Source: a virus. From it: a stretch of DNA of 46,917 bases. The translations under genes were made by a program, and so were the position numbers. Position 1 is the stretch's first letter; every line of letters begins with the position of its first letter. Positions 1-7,708 of the stretch are shown in pieces. The stretch lies in the IMG/VR virus record IMGVR_UViG_3300032285_001468, positions 1-46,917 of that record. One strand, 5' to 3'. Under the pieces are notes generated by a model. That model worked only from the letters and a program-made list of their open reading frames with translations, was not told where the DNA came from and did no database searches.

Positions 1-59
1 TAGTATCAGGTGGAAATACAATTTTAGCTTGGGCATCTTCAGGCACATATACAGCTTAA
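1..59 (+). CDS. C-terminal end of an upstream gene (partial)
   Basis: An open frame enters from the left edge and ends at a TAA at 57-59. The 18 residues visible from position 3 end in LAWASSGTYTA, a small, polar, Thr/Ser/Gly-rich tail like that of phage structural proteins. It lies 21 bases before the next gene in the same direction, so it is probably the end of a tail or fibre gene of the late operon. Too little is present to name it. Confidence 0.6.
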   Translation, partial: VSGGNTILAWASSGTYTA

Positions 60-80
60 TTTTTAACAAGGAGAAATATT

Positions 81-428
81 TTGAGTCATTTCGCAAAAGT
101 AACAGATGGTAAGGTAACGCAAGTTATCGTAGCCGAAAAAGAATTCTTTGACACTTATGTAGATTCTACACCAGGTGAATGGATACAATGTAGTTATAAT
201 ACCCGTGGTGGCGTACACTATGGTCAAGATGGTCAACCAGATGGCGGTGTTGCATTACGTGGCAACTATGCTGGTATTGGTTACATCTATGATCGTACTA
301 ATGATGTATTCTATGCACCACAACCAGATTCTACATGGGTTTTAAATACAACTACATGGACATGGGAAAATCCTAATCCAGTAGAACCAGTTGTAACAGA
401 TCCTCCAGCAGAAACACCAACTGTATAA
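81..428 (+). CDS. Conserved small phage structural-type protein
   Basis: 115 residues. The start is a TTG with a strong ribosome binding site (AAGGAG at 69-74). The sequence opens MSHFAKVTDGKVTQVIVAE and contains LRGNYAGIGYIYD and DVFYAPQP, a pattern I recognise from small conserved proteins of marine cyanophages and pelagiphages encoded among tail and fibre genes. Their role is not established; a virion or tail-associated part is the usual guess. The last 20 residues are Pro/Thr/Val-rich and probably disordered. The stop codon overlaps the next start (TAATG). Confidence 0.75.
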   Translation: MSHFAKVTDGKVTQVIVAEKEFFDTYVDSTPGEWIQCSYNTRGGVHYGQDGQPDGGVALRGNYAGIGYIYDRTNDVFYAPQPDSTWVLNTTTWTWENPNPVEPVVTDPPAETPTV

Positions 429-886
429 TGCTTAATTCTACTAAAGCAGGTTTACTGCTTATAGGATTACTACATTTTCACAATGGTATTCCAGCAGAAT
501 TACCTAACTCTAAAATCACGCCTGGATATATGCGTGATGTTTCTGTTCGTGAGTTGTGTACTACATCTACATCTTTAGTACGTAATGTACCAGAGTCGTT
601 AAAAAAAGATATATACAGTAACTATGGGATAAATGGAAATGACCGATCCCAATGTTCAGAAGGTTATGAGGTAGATCATTTAGTTTCACTTTCATTAGGT
701 GGTTCAAATGATGGGCGTAACTTATGGCCACAAAGTTACTGTGGTACAAATAATGCTCATGATAAAGATAAGTTAGAAAATGAACTTCATCGTAGAGTAT
801 GTCTAGGTAAGATGAATATCATAGATGCTCAGATGTGCATTAAGACAGACTGGGTTATGTGTTATATAAAAACATTTAGGAAATAA
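428..886 (+). CDS. Secreted HNH endonuclease-like protein
   Basis: 152 residues. A short hydrophobic N-terminus (about residues 7-18, LKAGLLLIGLL-like) may be a signal peptide. The C-terminal half has YEVDHLVSLSLGG, then NDGRNLWPQSY and LENELHRRVC: the D-H pair followed by an N about 13 residues on is typical of HNH nucleases, and the NLWPQ and LH+-VC segments match a bacterial and phage HNH-like family found with apparent secretion signals. Several cysteines fit an exported, disulphide-bonded protein. It sits immediately before holin and endolysin genes, so it may act in the periplasm late in infection. Nuclease activity is inferred from motifs only. Confidence 0.7.
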   Translation: MLNSTKAGLLLIGLLHFHNGIPAELPNSKITPGYMRDVSVRELCTTSTSLVRNVPESLKKDIYSNYGINGNDRSQCSEGYEVDHLVSLSLGGSNDGRNLWPQSYCGTNNAHDKDKLENELHRRVCLGKMNIIDAQMCIKTDWVMCYIKTFRK

Positions 887-887
887 T

Positions 888-1253
888 ATGGATCCAATTA
901 CAATGCTATCTGCCTTTGCTCCAATCATGATGGATTTAGGCAAATCATTAATTAATAAATTTGTAGCGCCTGATCAATTCAAGCCAGCTACGATTGAGCA
1001 ATATACGCAAATGAAAAATATTGACTTAGAGTTTTTTAAAGTCATGAACGAAGTGGGTGCTGGTAATACAAGTTATCCATGGGTAGAAGCTATCGTACGT
1101 CTTATGAGACCAGTCATAGGTCTTATGGTTTTAGGTGTATGGTGCTATACAGTAGCGGTAGGTCATATGTCTGATGAAGTAAATAACTTTGCATCAGCTG
1201 TAGGATTCTATCTATTCGGGGAACGTAGTTTATTTTACATTAAGAAAAAATGA
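888..1253 (+). CDS. Holin, GTA/3TM type
   Basis: 121 residues. The middle carries the signature of the three-TM GTA holin family: a tryptophan-containing segment SYPWVEAIVRLMRPVIGLMVLGVWCYTVAV (one membrane span at about 68-90) and a second hydrophobic stretch near 100-115 (FASAVGFYLFG). An amphipathic or hydrophobic N-terminal helix (MLSAFAPIMMDL) may be the third. Role: timed permeabilisation of the inner membrane to release the endolysin. A binding site AGGAAATA precedes the ATG. The gene overlaps the endolysin by four bases (ATGA), the usual holin-endolysin arrangement. Confidence 0.8.
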   Translation: MDPITMLSAFAPIMMDLGKSLINKFVAPDQFKPATIEQYTQMKNIDLEFFKVMNEVGAGNTSYPWVEAIVRLMRPVIGLMVLGVWCYTVAVGHMSDEVNNFASAVGFYLFGERSLFYIKKK

Positions 1254-1681
1254 ACTTAAGCCCAAATTTTACATTAGAGGAGTTAATATATAGTGAAATT
1301 GCAAAACGCAAAGGACTGGATAACACGCCAAGTGAAGAAGTTAAAGCAAACCTTGTTAGGTTGGCTCGCTTTCTTGAAGAAGTAAGAAGAGTGCTTGGTA
1401 GGCCAATTATGATTAATTCGGCCTACAGAAGCCTACAAGTTAATGAATCTGTAGGCGGTCAACCCACATCTCAACACTGCTTAGGATGTGCAGCTGACAT
1501 AAGAGTTCCTGGTTTAACACCAGATGATATTATTAAACTATTATTAAAAAGTAATATTGAATATGATCAACTTATCCGTGAGTTTGACTCATGGGTTCAT
1601 ATTTCAATACCAAATAAATTTGCAGATAAGCCACGTAAAATGGCTTTGATTATAGATAAATCAGGTACAAGGCCTTATTAA
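1250..1681 (+). CDS. Endolysin, M15-type D-Ala-D-Ala peptidase
   Basis: 143 residues, close to the normal length of the phage Peptidase_M15_3 family. Zinc-site motifs are intact: NSAYRS near residue 62, then SQHCLGCAADI (the SxHxxGxAxD motif, with His and Asp ligands) near 79, and WVHIS (third zinc ligand His) near 121. It should cut the peptide bridges of peptidoglycan. No signal peptide is visible, so release depends on the holin just upstream. The TAATG junction with the following structural gene shows that lysis genes are embedded in the late operon. Confidence 0.88.
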   Translation: MNLSPNFTLEELIYSEIAKRKGLDNTPSEEVKANLVRLARFLEEVRRVLGRPIMINSAYRSLQVNESVGGQPTSQHCLGCAADIRVPGLTPDDIIKLLLKSNIEYDQLIREFDSWVHISIPNKFADKPRKMALIIDKSGTRPY

Positions 1682-4251
1682 TGCCATTACAAAAACTAAC
1701 ATATAGACCTGGATTAAACCGTGAAGGAACCAACTATTCTAACGAAGGTGGTTTTTATGATGGTGATAAAATCCGTTTCCGTTCAGGACAGGCTGAAAAG
1801 ATTGGTGGATGGATCCAAGTAGATTCTGACCAATTCTTAGGCTATGCCAAATCTTTATGGACATGGATTGATGTAGATGGTCTTTCTAGTTATATTTCTC
1901 TTGGTACAAACATCAAGTACTATATATTCTTTGGTGGTGTTTATTATGACATTACGCCAATTTATAGAACAGATGGCACAGCATTATCAGCACCATATAA
2001 TCTTCCAGCAAGTCCATTAGCTACATCTAGTGGATCACCATTGGTAACTATTACAGACAACAACTACAATCCATCTGTGGGTGATTATGTCATTATTACA
2101 TCTACAGCATCTGTAGGCGGATTAACGATTTCTGGTGAATATACAGTCACTGCTGTTACAAGCACTACAACATATCAAATTACTGCATCATCTAATGCAT
2201 CATCTAATGCTACAGGCGGTGGAACAGTCACTATTAAATATGAATATCCGATAGGATCATCTTCAGCTATTGCTGGATTAGGCTGGGGAGCAGGCCCTTA
2301 TTCACTTACAGTGCCAGTATCATTAGGTTCAAATCCATTTCTAACCTCATCTGGTGGATCTACAGTAACTGTTACACAAACAGCACATGGATTAAGTAAT
2401 GGTAATTATGTAGCCTTTTTAGGACCATCTACTAATACGCCTATATATTCAACACCAGCATTTAATGGTATTCCTAAATCGGCATTGCAAGGAACATTTC
2501 TTATAAGTAATGTAGCTACTAATACTTATGATATTAAACTTCCAGAAGAGCCAGCAGGATCGTTTACAATAGGTCAAACCTATACAATTGCTACTGCAGG
2601 TACTACAAGTTTTACAGCTATTGGTGCTGCTAATAATACGCCTGGTACAGTATTTACAGCTACGGGTCGTGGATCTGGCACAGGTACAGCTTATATTACG
2701 GCTACAGCAAATGGATCTGGTGGTGGCACAGGCATTGTAGCTTATCCACAATACGGATCTCGTGGATGGGGTACAGCGGCTTCAACTGGTATTGCTGGTG
2801 CTATTAGACTTTGGTCAAATGATAACTATGGTGCAGATCTTGTGATTGCGCCACGTGGTGGTCCAATTTATTATTGGCAAGATTCATTAGGTGTTTCTGT
2901 TAGAGCATCTAGTTTAGCTACATTAGCTAACGCAGCCCAATTAGCATCAAGCACAGCTACATTTGGATCTGGTGTTTCTACAATCACAGTAACTAATCCT
3001 AACAACATAGTTCCATATTCCTATATAACTGGAACGAATATTGCGACTGGAACTTATGTCACTAATGCATATGTGCCAGGTTCAACATCAGTTCCTATTT
3101 CAATAGCAACTACTGGTGTAAATGATTCTAATTCATATTCATTTTCATATGCAGGTTCGTTTGTACCTAATTCAACCAATCAAGTTATTACATCATCTAT
3201 ACAACAGTTTATTATTGCATTAGGTGCTAATTCATATAACCCAACAAATCCAAGCACATCATTTAATCCGATGTTAGTGCGCTGGTCAGATCAAGCTAAT
3301 CCATATCAATGGGTTCCACAAGTAACAAATCAATCTGGTGAATATAACTTAACCAATGGCTCATACATTATGTGTGGTGTTGCAACACGCCAAGAAATTT
3401 TAATATGGACTAATTCATGTCTATATTCTATGCAATATGTAGGTTATCCATATGTATGGAGCTTCCAAGTATTAATGGATAATATATCTATTATCTCACC
3501 TAACTCATCAGTCACAGTTAATAATGTAACTTATTGGATGGGTAAAGATAAGTTCTACATGTACACTGGTGTGGTTCAAACCTTACCATGTTCATTAAGA
3601 CAATATATATTTAATGACTTAAATGAAGATCAAGCATTCCAAATATTCTGCGGATCTAATGAAGCATTTAACGAAGTATGGTGGTTCTATTGCTCTGCAA
3701 ATTCAACTGTTATAGATAAATACGTCATATATAACTATTTAGATAAAGTATGGTCATACGGAACTATGGGAAGAACTGCATGGTTACAATATGGTATTAA
3801 CCCATATCCAGTTGCAGCAGATTATAATTCAAGACTTTTATATCATGAGGTAGGCACAGATGATGTTGCAACAGCAAGCCCACAACCTATTAGCGCATAT
3901 GTACAATCTTCTGATTTTGGCATTGAGGCTGGTGATCATCTTGGCTTTGTATGGCGTGTGTTGCCTGATGTCAATTTCAATGGTTCAACCATTAATAATC
4001 CAAGCGTTACAATGACACTTTATAGCAAACAAAACTCTGGATCAACGCCTATTCAAGGTGATATTGATACAGTAACAAGCGGACAAAACTATACCTCAGC
4101 ACATCAATACACTGTACAAACTTTTGACGGACAAGTGTATACTAGAGTTCGTGGAAGACAATTAAGTTTTAAAATACAATCTACTGGACTAGGTGTGGCT
4201 TGGCAACTTGGTATTCCTCGTATAGATGTTAAACCAGATGGAAGAAGATAA
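1681..4251 (+). CDS. Large tail/structural protein (tail tubular or head-tail type)
   Basis: 856 residues. The opening LTYRPGLNREGTNYSNEGGFYDGDKIRFRSGQ followed by EKIGGW is strongly conserved in structural proteins of marine and freshwater phages; residues 500-750 (PYQWVPQVTNQSGEYNL, WSFQVLMDNISI, GKDKFYMYTG) form the conserved core. Between them are Thr/Ser/Gly-rich beta repeats at about 110-190 and 225-355, including a recurring phage module (GQTYTIATAGTTSFTAIGA) at about 297-320. By position and composition it is probably a tail tube, nozzle or head-tail connector component of a short-tailed phage; I cannot tell which. A one-base TAATG overlap links it to the next gene. Confidence 0.6.
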   Translation: MPLQKLTYRPGLNREGTNYSNEGGFYDGDKIRFRSGQAEKIGGWIQVDSDQFLGYAKSLWTWIDVDGLSSYISLGTNIKYYIFFGGVYYDITPIYRTDGTALSAPYNLPASPLATSSGSPLVTITDNNYNPSVGDYVIITSTASVGGLTISGEYTVTAVTSTTTYQITASSNASSNATGGGTVTIKYEYPIGSSSAIAGLGWGAGPYSLTVPVSLGSNPFLTSSGGSTVTVTQTAHGLSNGNYVAFLGPSTNTPIYSTPAFNGIPKSALQGTFLISNVATNTYDIKLPEEPAGSFTIGQTYTIATAGTTSFTAIGAANNTPGTVFTATGRGSGTGTAYITATANGSGGGTGIVAYPQYGSRGWGTAASTGIAGAIRLWSNDNYGADLVIAPRGGPIYYWQDSLGVSVRASSLATLANAAQLASSTATFGSGVSTITVTNPNNIVPYSYITGTNIATGTYVTNAYVPGSTSVPISIATTGVNDSNSYSFSYAGSFVPNSTNQVITSSIQQFIIALGANSYNPTNPSTSFNPMLVRWSDQANPYQWVPQVTNQSGEYNLTNGSYIMCGVATRQEILIWTNSCLYSMQYVGYPYVWSFQVLMDNISIISPNSSVTVNNVTYWMGKDKFYMYTGVVQTLPCSLRQYIFNDLNEDQAFQIFCGSNEAFNEVWWFYCSANSTVIDKYVIYNYLDKVWSYGTMGRTAWLQYGINPYPVAADYNSRLLYHEVGTDDVATASPQPISAYVQSSDFGIEAGDHLGFVWRVLPDVNFNGSTINNPSVTMTLYSKQNSGSTPIQGDIDTVTSGQNYTSAHQYTVQTFDGQVYTRVRGRQLSFKIQSTGLGVAWQLGIPRIDVKPDGRR

Positions 4252-4451
4252 TGGCAGATACCACCACCAATATATTATTACCTACCAAAGCACCCAATCT
4301 ACCGATCAGTGCAACTGAGTATAGTCAACAATATCAAGATCAATTGCTTAATGCATTAAGACTTTACTTTAATCAACTAGATAATTTTTCAAGTCAAACA
4401 ATTGGCGTAGATAATACTCAATCTGTTATGCTTTGGATGGAGTGCTGTTAA
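4251..4451 (+). CDS. Small virion-associated protein, unknown
   Basis: 66 residues, opening MADTTTNILLPTKAPNLP with a central helical stretch (YSQQYQDQLLNALRLYFNQLDNF). Small proteins of this style (N-terminal Pro-rich arm, then a Leu/Asn/Gln helix ending near an NT-motif) are common next to tail genes in marine phages; function unknown. It overlaps its neighbours on both sides by one base, indicating translational coupling in the tail operon. Confidence 0.6.
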   Translation: MADTTTNILLPTKAPNLPISATEYSQQYQDQLLNALRLYFNQLDNFSSQTIGVDNTQSVMLWMECC

Positions 4452-4789
4452 TGTCTAATTATCAAGCCGTTACCCAAGCAAGATTAGGACAAGCAGCGAT
4501 GACAACATCGTATGCTACAGTCTACACAACACCTGCTAATACTCGTACATTTGTTAAAGATATTGATATAGTTAATACAACATCTTCATCTATTAGTATT
4601 TATGTAAGTTTAGTTATTTCTGGTGGCACAGCATCATCATCTAATGCTATTTTTTATAGTAATGCATTACCTGGCAATACTACAGTTCAATGGTGTGGAA
4701 CTCAAATATTAAATGCAGGTGATACTATTCAAGTTAAAGCAAGCGGTACTGGATGTACAGTAACTATTAGTGGAGGTGAGGGCGTATGA
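4451..4789 (+). CDS. Small beta-rich structural protein
   Basis: 112 residues from the ATG at 4451, which overlaps the previous stop (TAATG). A six-residue longer in-frame start exists at 4433 but lies inside the upstream gene and has no ribosome binding site. The sequence is Thr/Ser-rich with alternating hydrophobics (YATVYTTPANTRTFVKDIDIVNT, GDTIQVKASGTGCTVTISG), as in Ig-like or jelly-roll tail proteins. Likely a tail or fibre-associated subunit; no specific family recognised. It overlaps the next gene by four bases. Confidence 0.6.
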   Translation: MSNYQAVTQARLGQAAMTTSYATVYTTPANTRTFVKDIDIVNTTSSSISIYVSLVISGGTASSSNAIFYSNALPGNTTVQWCGTQILNAGDTIQVKASGTGCTVTISGGEGV

Positions 4790-5592
4790 GTATTGAATAT
4801 TTTCCACCTCTTGGTTCGTCTTCCAGCCCTACTTATGCTATTAATAACAATGAGTCTATATTAGCATTACCATCTTATATGCAAGTTTCCCGTGGTCTTG
4901 TTACTGGGGCTTCGGTTGTTAATATATATGGGTATCAAGGTGCATTACCAAACTCAAGTGCAGCAACCTACTATCCTGTATGGGAAAATACTACAACATA
5001 TACTTATCCAGGATCTGCTACAACTATGCTTCTTTGGAGTTCTTCAGCTTCTGATACAGCAGTACAAGTTTTAATTAATGGTCTTGATTCAAGTTACAAT
5101 ACCTTATCTGAAACTTTAACTCTAACTAATGGAACTACAGGTGTTACAACTGTTAATAGTTATTTGAGAATTAACGGTATTTCAGTGACAGGAACAGTTA
5201 ATGCAGTAGGTACTTTAAATTTAGGAAATGCTGGTAAAACAATTCAATATGCAGAAATTATAGCTGGTAATGGTAAGAGTCAGGCTATGATTTATACAGT
5301 ACCAAATGGATATACATTTTACTTAACTCGTTCTAATGCATATTCAAATCAAAGTGGTAATACAATCAATAATTATTGTGCTTATAGAGTTTGGACACAA
5401 TCTTCAGCAGGTCTTATACAAATTTTATTGCAAGCACCTTTTACAACTAATTATCAAACCTTACGAGTTGCACCTCGCCCATATACTCAAAAAACAGATA
5501 TTCAATGGCAAGCTGCTGGAGGACCATCCTCTGGGACTTCTGCAGTAGGTATTGGTGTAGAAGGTATTTTAATATCCAATACTGCTTCGTAA
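4786..5592 (+). CDS. Structural protein, probable tail/fibre component
   Basis: 268 residues, starting in an ATGA overlap with the previous gene. The sequence is Thr/Ser/Asn/Gly-rich and low in charge. Segments such as WSSSASDTAVQVLINGLDSSYNTLSETL and AMIYTVPNGYTFYLTRSNAYSN resemble beta-sandwich proteins encoded in the tail modules of aquatic phages. No catalytic motif seen. A 45-base gap with no clear terminator follows. Structural role inferred from context and composition. Confidence 0.55.
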   Translation: MSIEYFPPLGSSSSPTYAINNNESILALPSYMQVSRGLVTGASVVNIYGYQGALPNSSAATYYPVWENTTTYTYPGSATTMLLWSSSASDTAVQVLINGLDSSYNTLSETLTLTNGTTGVTTVNSYLRINGISVTGTVNAVGTLNLGNAGKTIQYAEIIAGNGKSQAMIYTVPNGYTFYLTRSNAYSNQSGNTINNYCAYRVWTQSSAGLIQILLQAPFTTNYQTLRVAPRPYTQKTDIQWQAAGGPSSGTSAVGIGVEGILISNTAS

Positions 5593-5637
5593 TATGGTAA
5601 AATACATGAAAATATCTCTATTTAAAGCGAGTCAATT

Positions 5638-7287
5638 ATGAGCTTAGTCCTTGCCGCCAATCACCTAGCATCCCATGGTCGTCATGGAGATACTGAATTA
5701 ATTCACATGTCTAAAGGCGAAGTGAAAGCACTTCGTGGTTTAGCACAAATTCATGGTGGTGATCTTACAATCAATCCTAAAACGGGTCTTCCAGAAGCTG
5801 GTTTCTTAAGTTCAATTCTTCCAACTGTATTAGGTGTTGCTGGTGCCGCAATGGGCATTCCTACACCACTACTCATTGGTGGTATAGGATTAGCAACTGC
5901 AGCTATTACAGGTGACTTAGGTCAAGGTCTTATGGCTGGTCTTGGTGCATGGTCTGGACAACAATTAGGTGCAGATATTGCAAAGGTAGGAGCATCAACA
6001 GCTCAAAACATGGCTCCACAAGCTGGTTCTGCAGCATTTGAAGCATCAAAAAATTATATTAATCCAGCTTTAGTTACAAACGCAGCTGGCACAGGAATAT
6101 CAACTTCACTTACTCCTGGTGTAGGTGCATTGGCTGATACAACAATAGGCCCAGGTGCAAGTATTGGTAATTTTACAAATGCATATGCTGCACCAGGCGC
6201 TGGACTTTCAGGAACTGGTTTTAAACCAATGGATGTTGTGCAACAAAATACTGCTGCTGAAGCGCAAAATGTTGCAAATAAAGTAAATGAAACTATTGGC
6301 TCATCACAAAATGCAGCTCCTTGGTATTCTTCAGATGCAATAAAAGGCAATACAAGTCAATTTGGAAGAGGATGGGATAAGATTACATCATCTCCAACGG
6401 AAGCTTGGAATTTTGTTAAAGAAAATCCATGGCACACTTTTGCTGCAGCTTATCCAGCTATAGATTACGCTTTAACTCCAAAAGCAAACAAACCACCAGC
6501 TCCAGAAGATCAAAATCCATTTGGCTTTAAAAAACTTTCAAAAGACTTTAAAGGTACTTTTGGAATTAGGCCAAGCCCATATCCTTCAGCACAATATGTA
6601 GATTATACAAAAACACCTTACATACCAGGCACAATGTCTTCAGCAGGTGGTGGATTACAAACAGCTCATTTTGCCAATAAAGGTTTAGTTAATTTTGGTT
6701 TAGGATTATTAGATAGCTCATATAAACCAGCACCTATTACTGCTACAGATCCTGGCGCAGCTTATAGTCCAGCATATAATGCACTTGGTATATCTCCATA
6801 TGAAAAAGATACTGAAAACATGTCATCAGATAAGATGGCACAATCAATATTAAAACAAGCTAAATCTTTAGGTAAGATGGCATCTAGAGCTTCTGTGATG
6901 ATGCCAGATCCAGCTAAAACAGCAATGGCTTCAATTCAAAATGACAGCTCACAAACATCAGCTAAAGAAGGTGGATTACAAGGATATGCTTTAGGTGGTT
7001 TAAGTATGGGTAATTTAGGAGGATATTCAGATGGTGGAAGATTGCTTAAAGGACCTGGCGATGGCGTTTCTGACTCTATACCAGCCTCTATCGGTCATAA
7101 GCAGCCAGCAAGATTGGCTGAAGGCGAATTTGTTATCCCAGCTAGAATTGTTTCAGAATTAGGAAATGGTTCAACAGACGCTGGTGCTAAACGACTTTAT
7201 GCAATGATGGATCGTATCAAAGCAAAACGTGCTAAAACTAAGAACATTGCAGCAGATACTAAGACATATAATTACTTACCTGCATAA
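5638..7287 (+). CDS. Virion protein with conserved C-terminal EFVIPA motif
   Basis: 549 residues. The N-terminal third is hydrophobic and Gly/Ala-rich (about 55-110: SSILPTVLGVAGAAMGIPTPLLIGGIG...), possibly membrane-active. The last 100 residues contain GPGDGVSDSIPASIG, ARLAEGEFVIPARIVSELGNGSTDAGAKRLYAMMDRI, a motif repeatedly found at the ends of internal or ejection-type and tail-associated proteins of aquatic phages. The gene lies in the same cluster as the GNAT-like and giant polyvalent proteins, so an internal virion protein delivered with the DNA is plausible. No enzyme motif recognised. Confidence 0.55.
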   Translation: MSLVLAANHLASHGRHGDTELIHMSKGEVKALRGLAQIHGGDLTINPKTGLPEAGFLSSILPTVLGVAGAAMGIPTPLLIGGIGLATAAITGDLGQGLMAGLGAWSGQQLGADIAKVGASTAQNMAPQAGSAAFEASKNYINPALVTNAAGTGISTSLTPGVGALADTTIGPGASIGNFTNAYAAPGAGLSGTGFKPMDVVQQNTAAEAQNVANKVNETIGSSQNAAPWYSSDAIKGNTSQFGRGWDKITSSPTEAWNFVKENPWHTFAAAYPAIDYALTPKANKPPAPEDQNPFGFKKLSKDFKGTFGIRPSPYPSAQYVDYTKTPYIPGTMSSAGGGLQTAHFANKGLVNFGLGLLDSSYKPAPITATDPGAAYSPAYNALGISPYEKDTENMSSDKMAQSILKQAKSLGKMASRASVMMPDPAKTAMASIQNDSSQTSAKEGGLQGYALGGLSMGNLGGYSDGGRLLKGPGDGVSDSIPASIGHKQPARLAEGEFVIPARIVSELGNGSTDAGAKRLYAMMDRIKAKRAKTKNIAADTKTYNYLPA

Positions 7288-7706
7288 TGGAAATCTCTTT
7301 AGTTCCTAGAGAGTATATAGATCATGCATGGCCTCAAATACAGGCTTATGCTGAAAAATGCGCTAAATATACTTATGGCAGATACACTGCTGAAGATATG
7401 AAGCATGGCGTTATGACTAACCCAATGCAACAATTATGGGTTGCATTTGATGATAGAGGTATGGTTGGATTTTGGATTACTGAAATCTATGACTATCCTC
7501 AAAAAAGAGTTTTAATGTTGCACTTTGTAGGCGGTAAAGATTTTCATAGTTGGAGAGTCGTTGGATTCCCAATCTTATTGAAGTTTTGTAAGGAACATGG
7601 TTGCGAAGTTATGGAGTCTTATGGAAGACCTGGCTGGAAGAAATTCTGGGAAGCTGAAGGTTATAAGGCACGTTTTGTATTTTATGAATTACCAGTGGAA
7701 AATTAA
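7287..7706 (+). CDS. GNAT-like acetyltransferase fold protein
   Basis: 139 residues, one-base TAATG overlap with the upstream gene. The pattern LWVAFDDRGMVGFWITEIYDYPQKRVLMLHFVGG (beta4-beta5 core) followed by a helix and CEVMESYGRPGWKKFWEAEGYKARFVFYEL resembles the GNAT N-acetyltransferase fold. The acetyl-CoA loop is weak, so catalysis is doubtful. In T7-like phages the internal virion protein gp13 also has a GNAT-like appearance, and the position here, among suspected internal virion proteins, suggests an analogous structural role. That parallel is inference. Confidence 0.55.
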   Translation: MEISLVPREYIDHAWPQIQAYAEKCAKYTYGRYTAEDMKHGVMTNPMQQLWVAFDDRGMVGFWITEIYDYPQKRVLMLHFVGGKDFHSWRVVGFPILLKFCKEHGCEVMESYGRPGWKKFWEAEGYKARFVFYELPVEN

Positions 7707-7708
7707 AT

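Noticed and set aside
2449-2751. Minus-strand reading rich in Cys/Ser/Thr inside the tail protein gene
   Set aside because: Shadow of the Thr/Gly-rich plus-strand coding sequence; no start signal and low-complexity composition.
5593-5637. Promoter in the 45-base gap before the gene at 5638
   Set aside because: TAAAAT and TATTTAAA-like words occur but no -35 at proper spacing in this AT-rich sequence.
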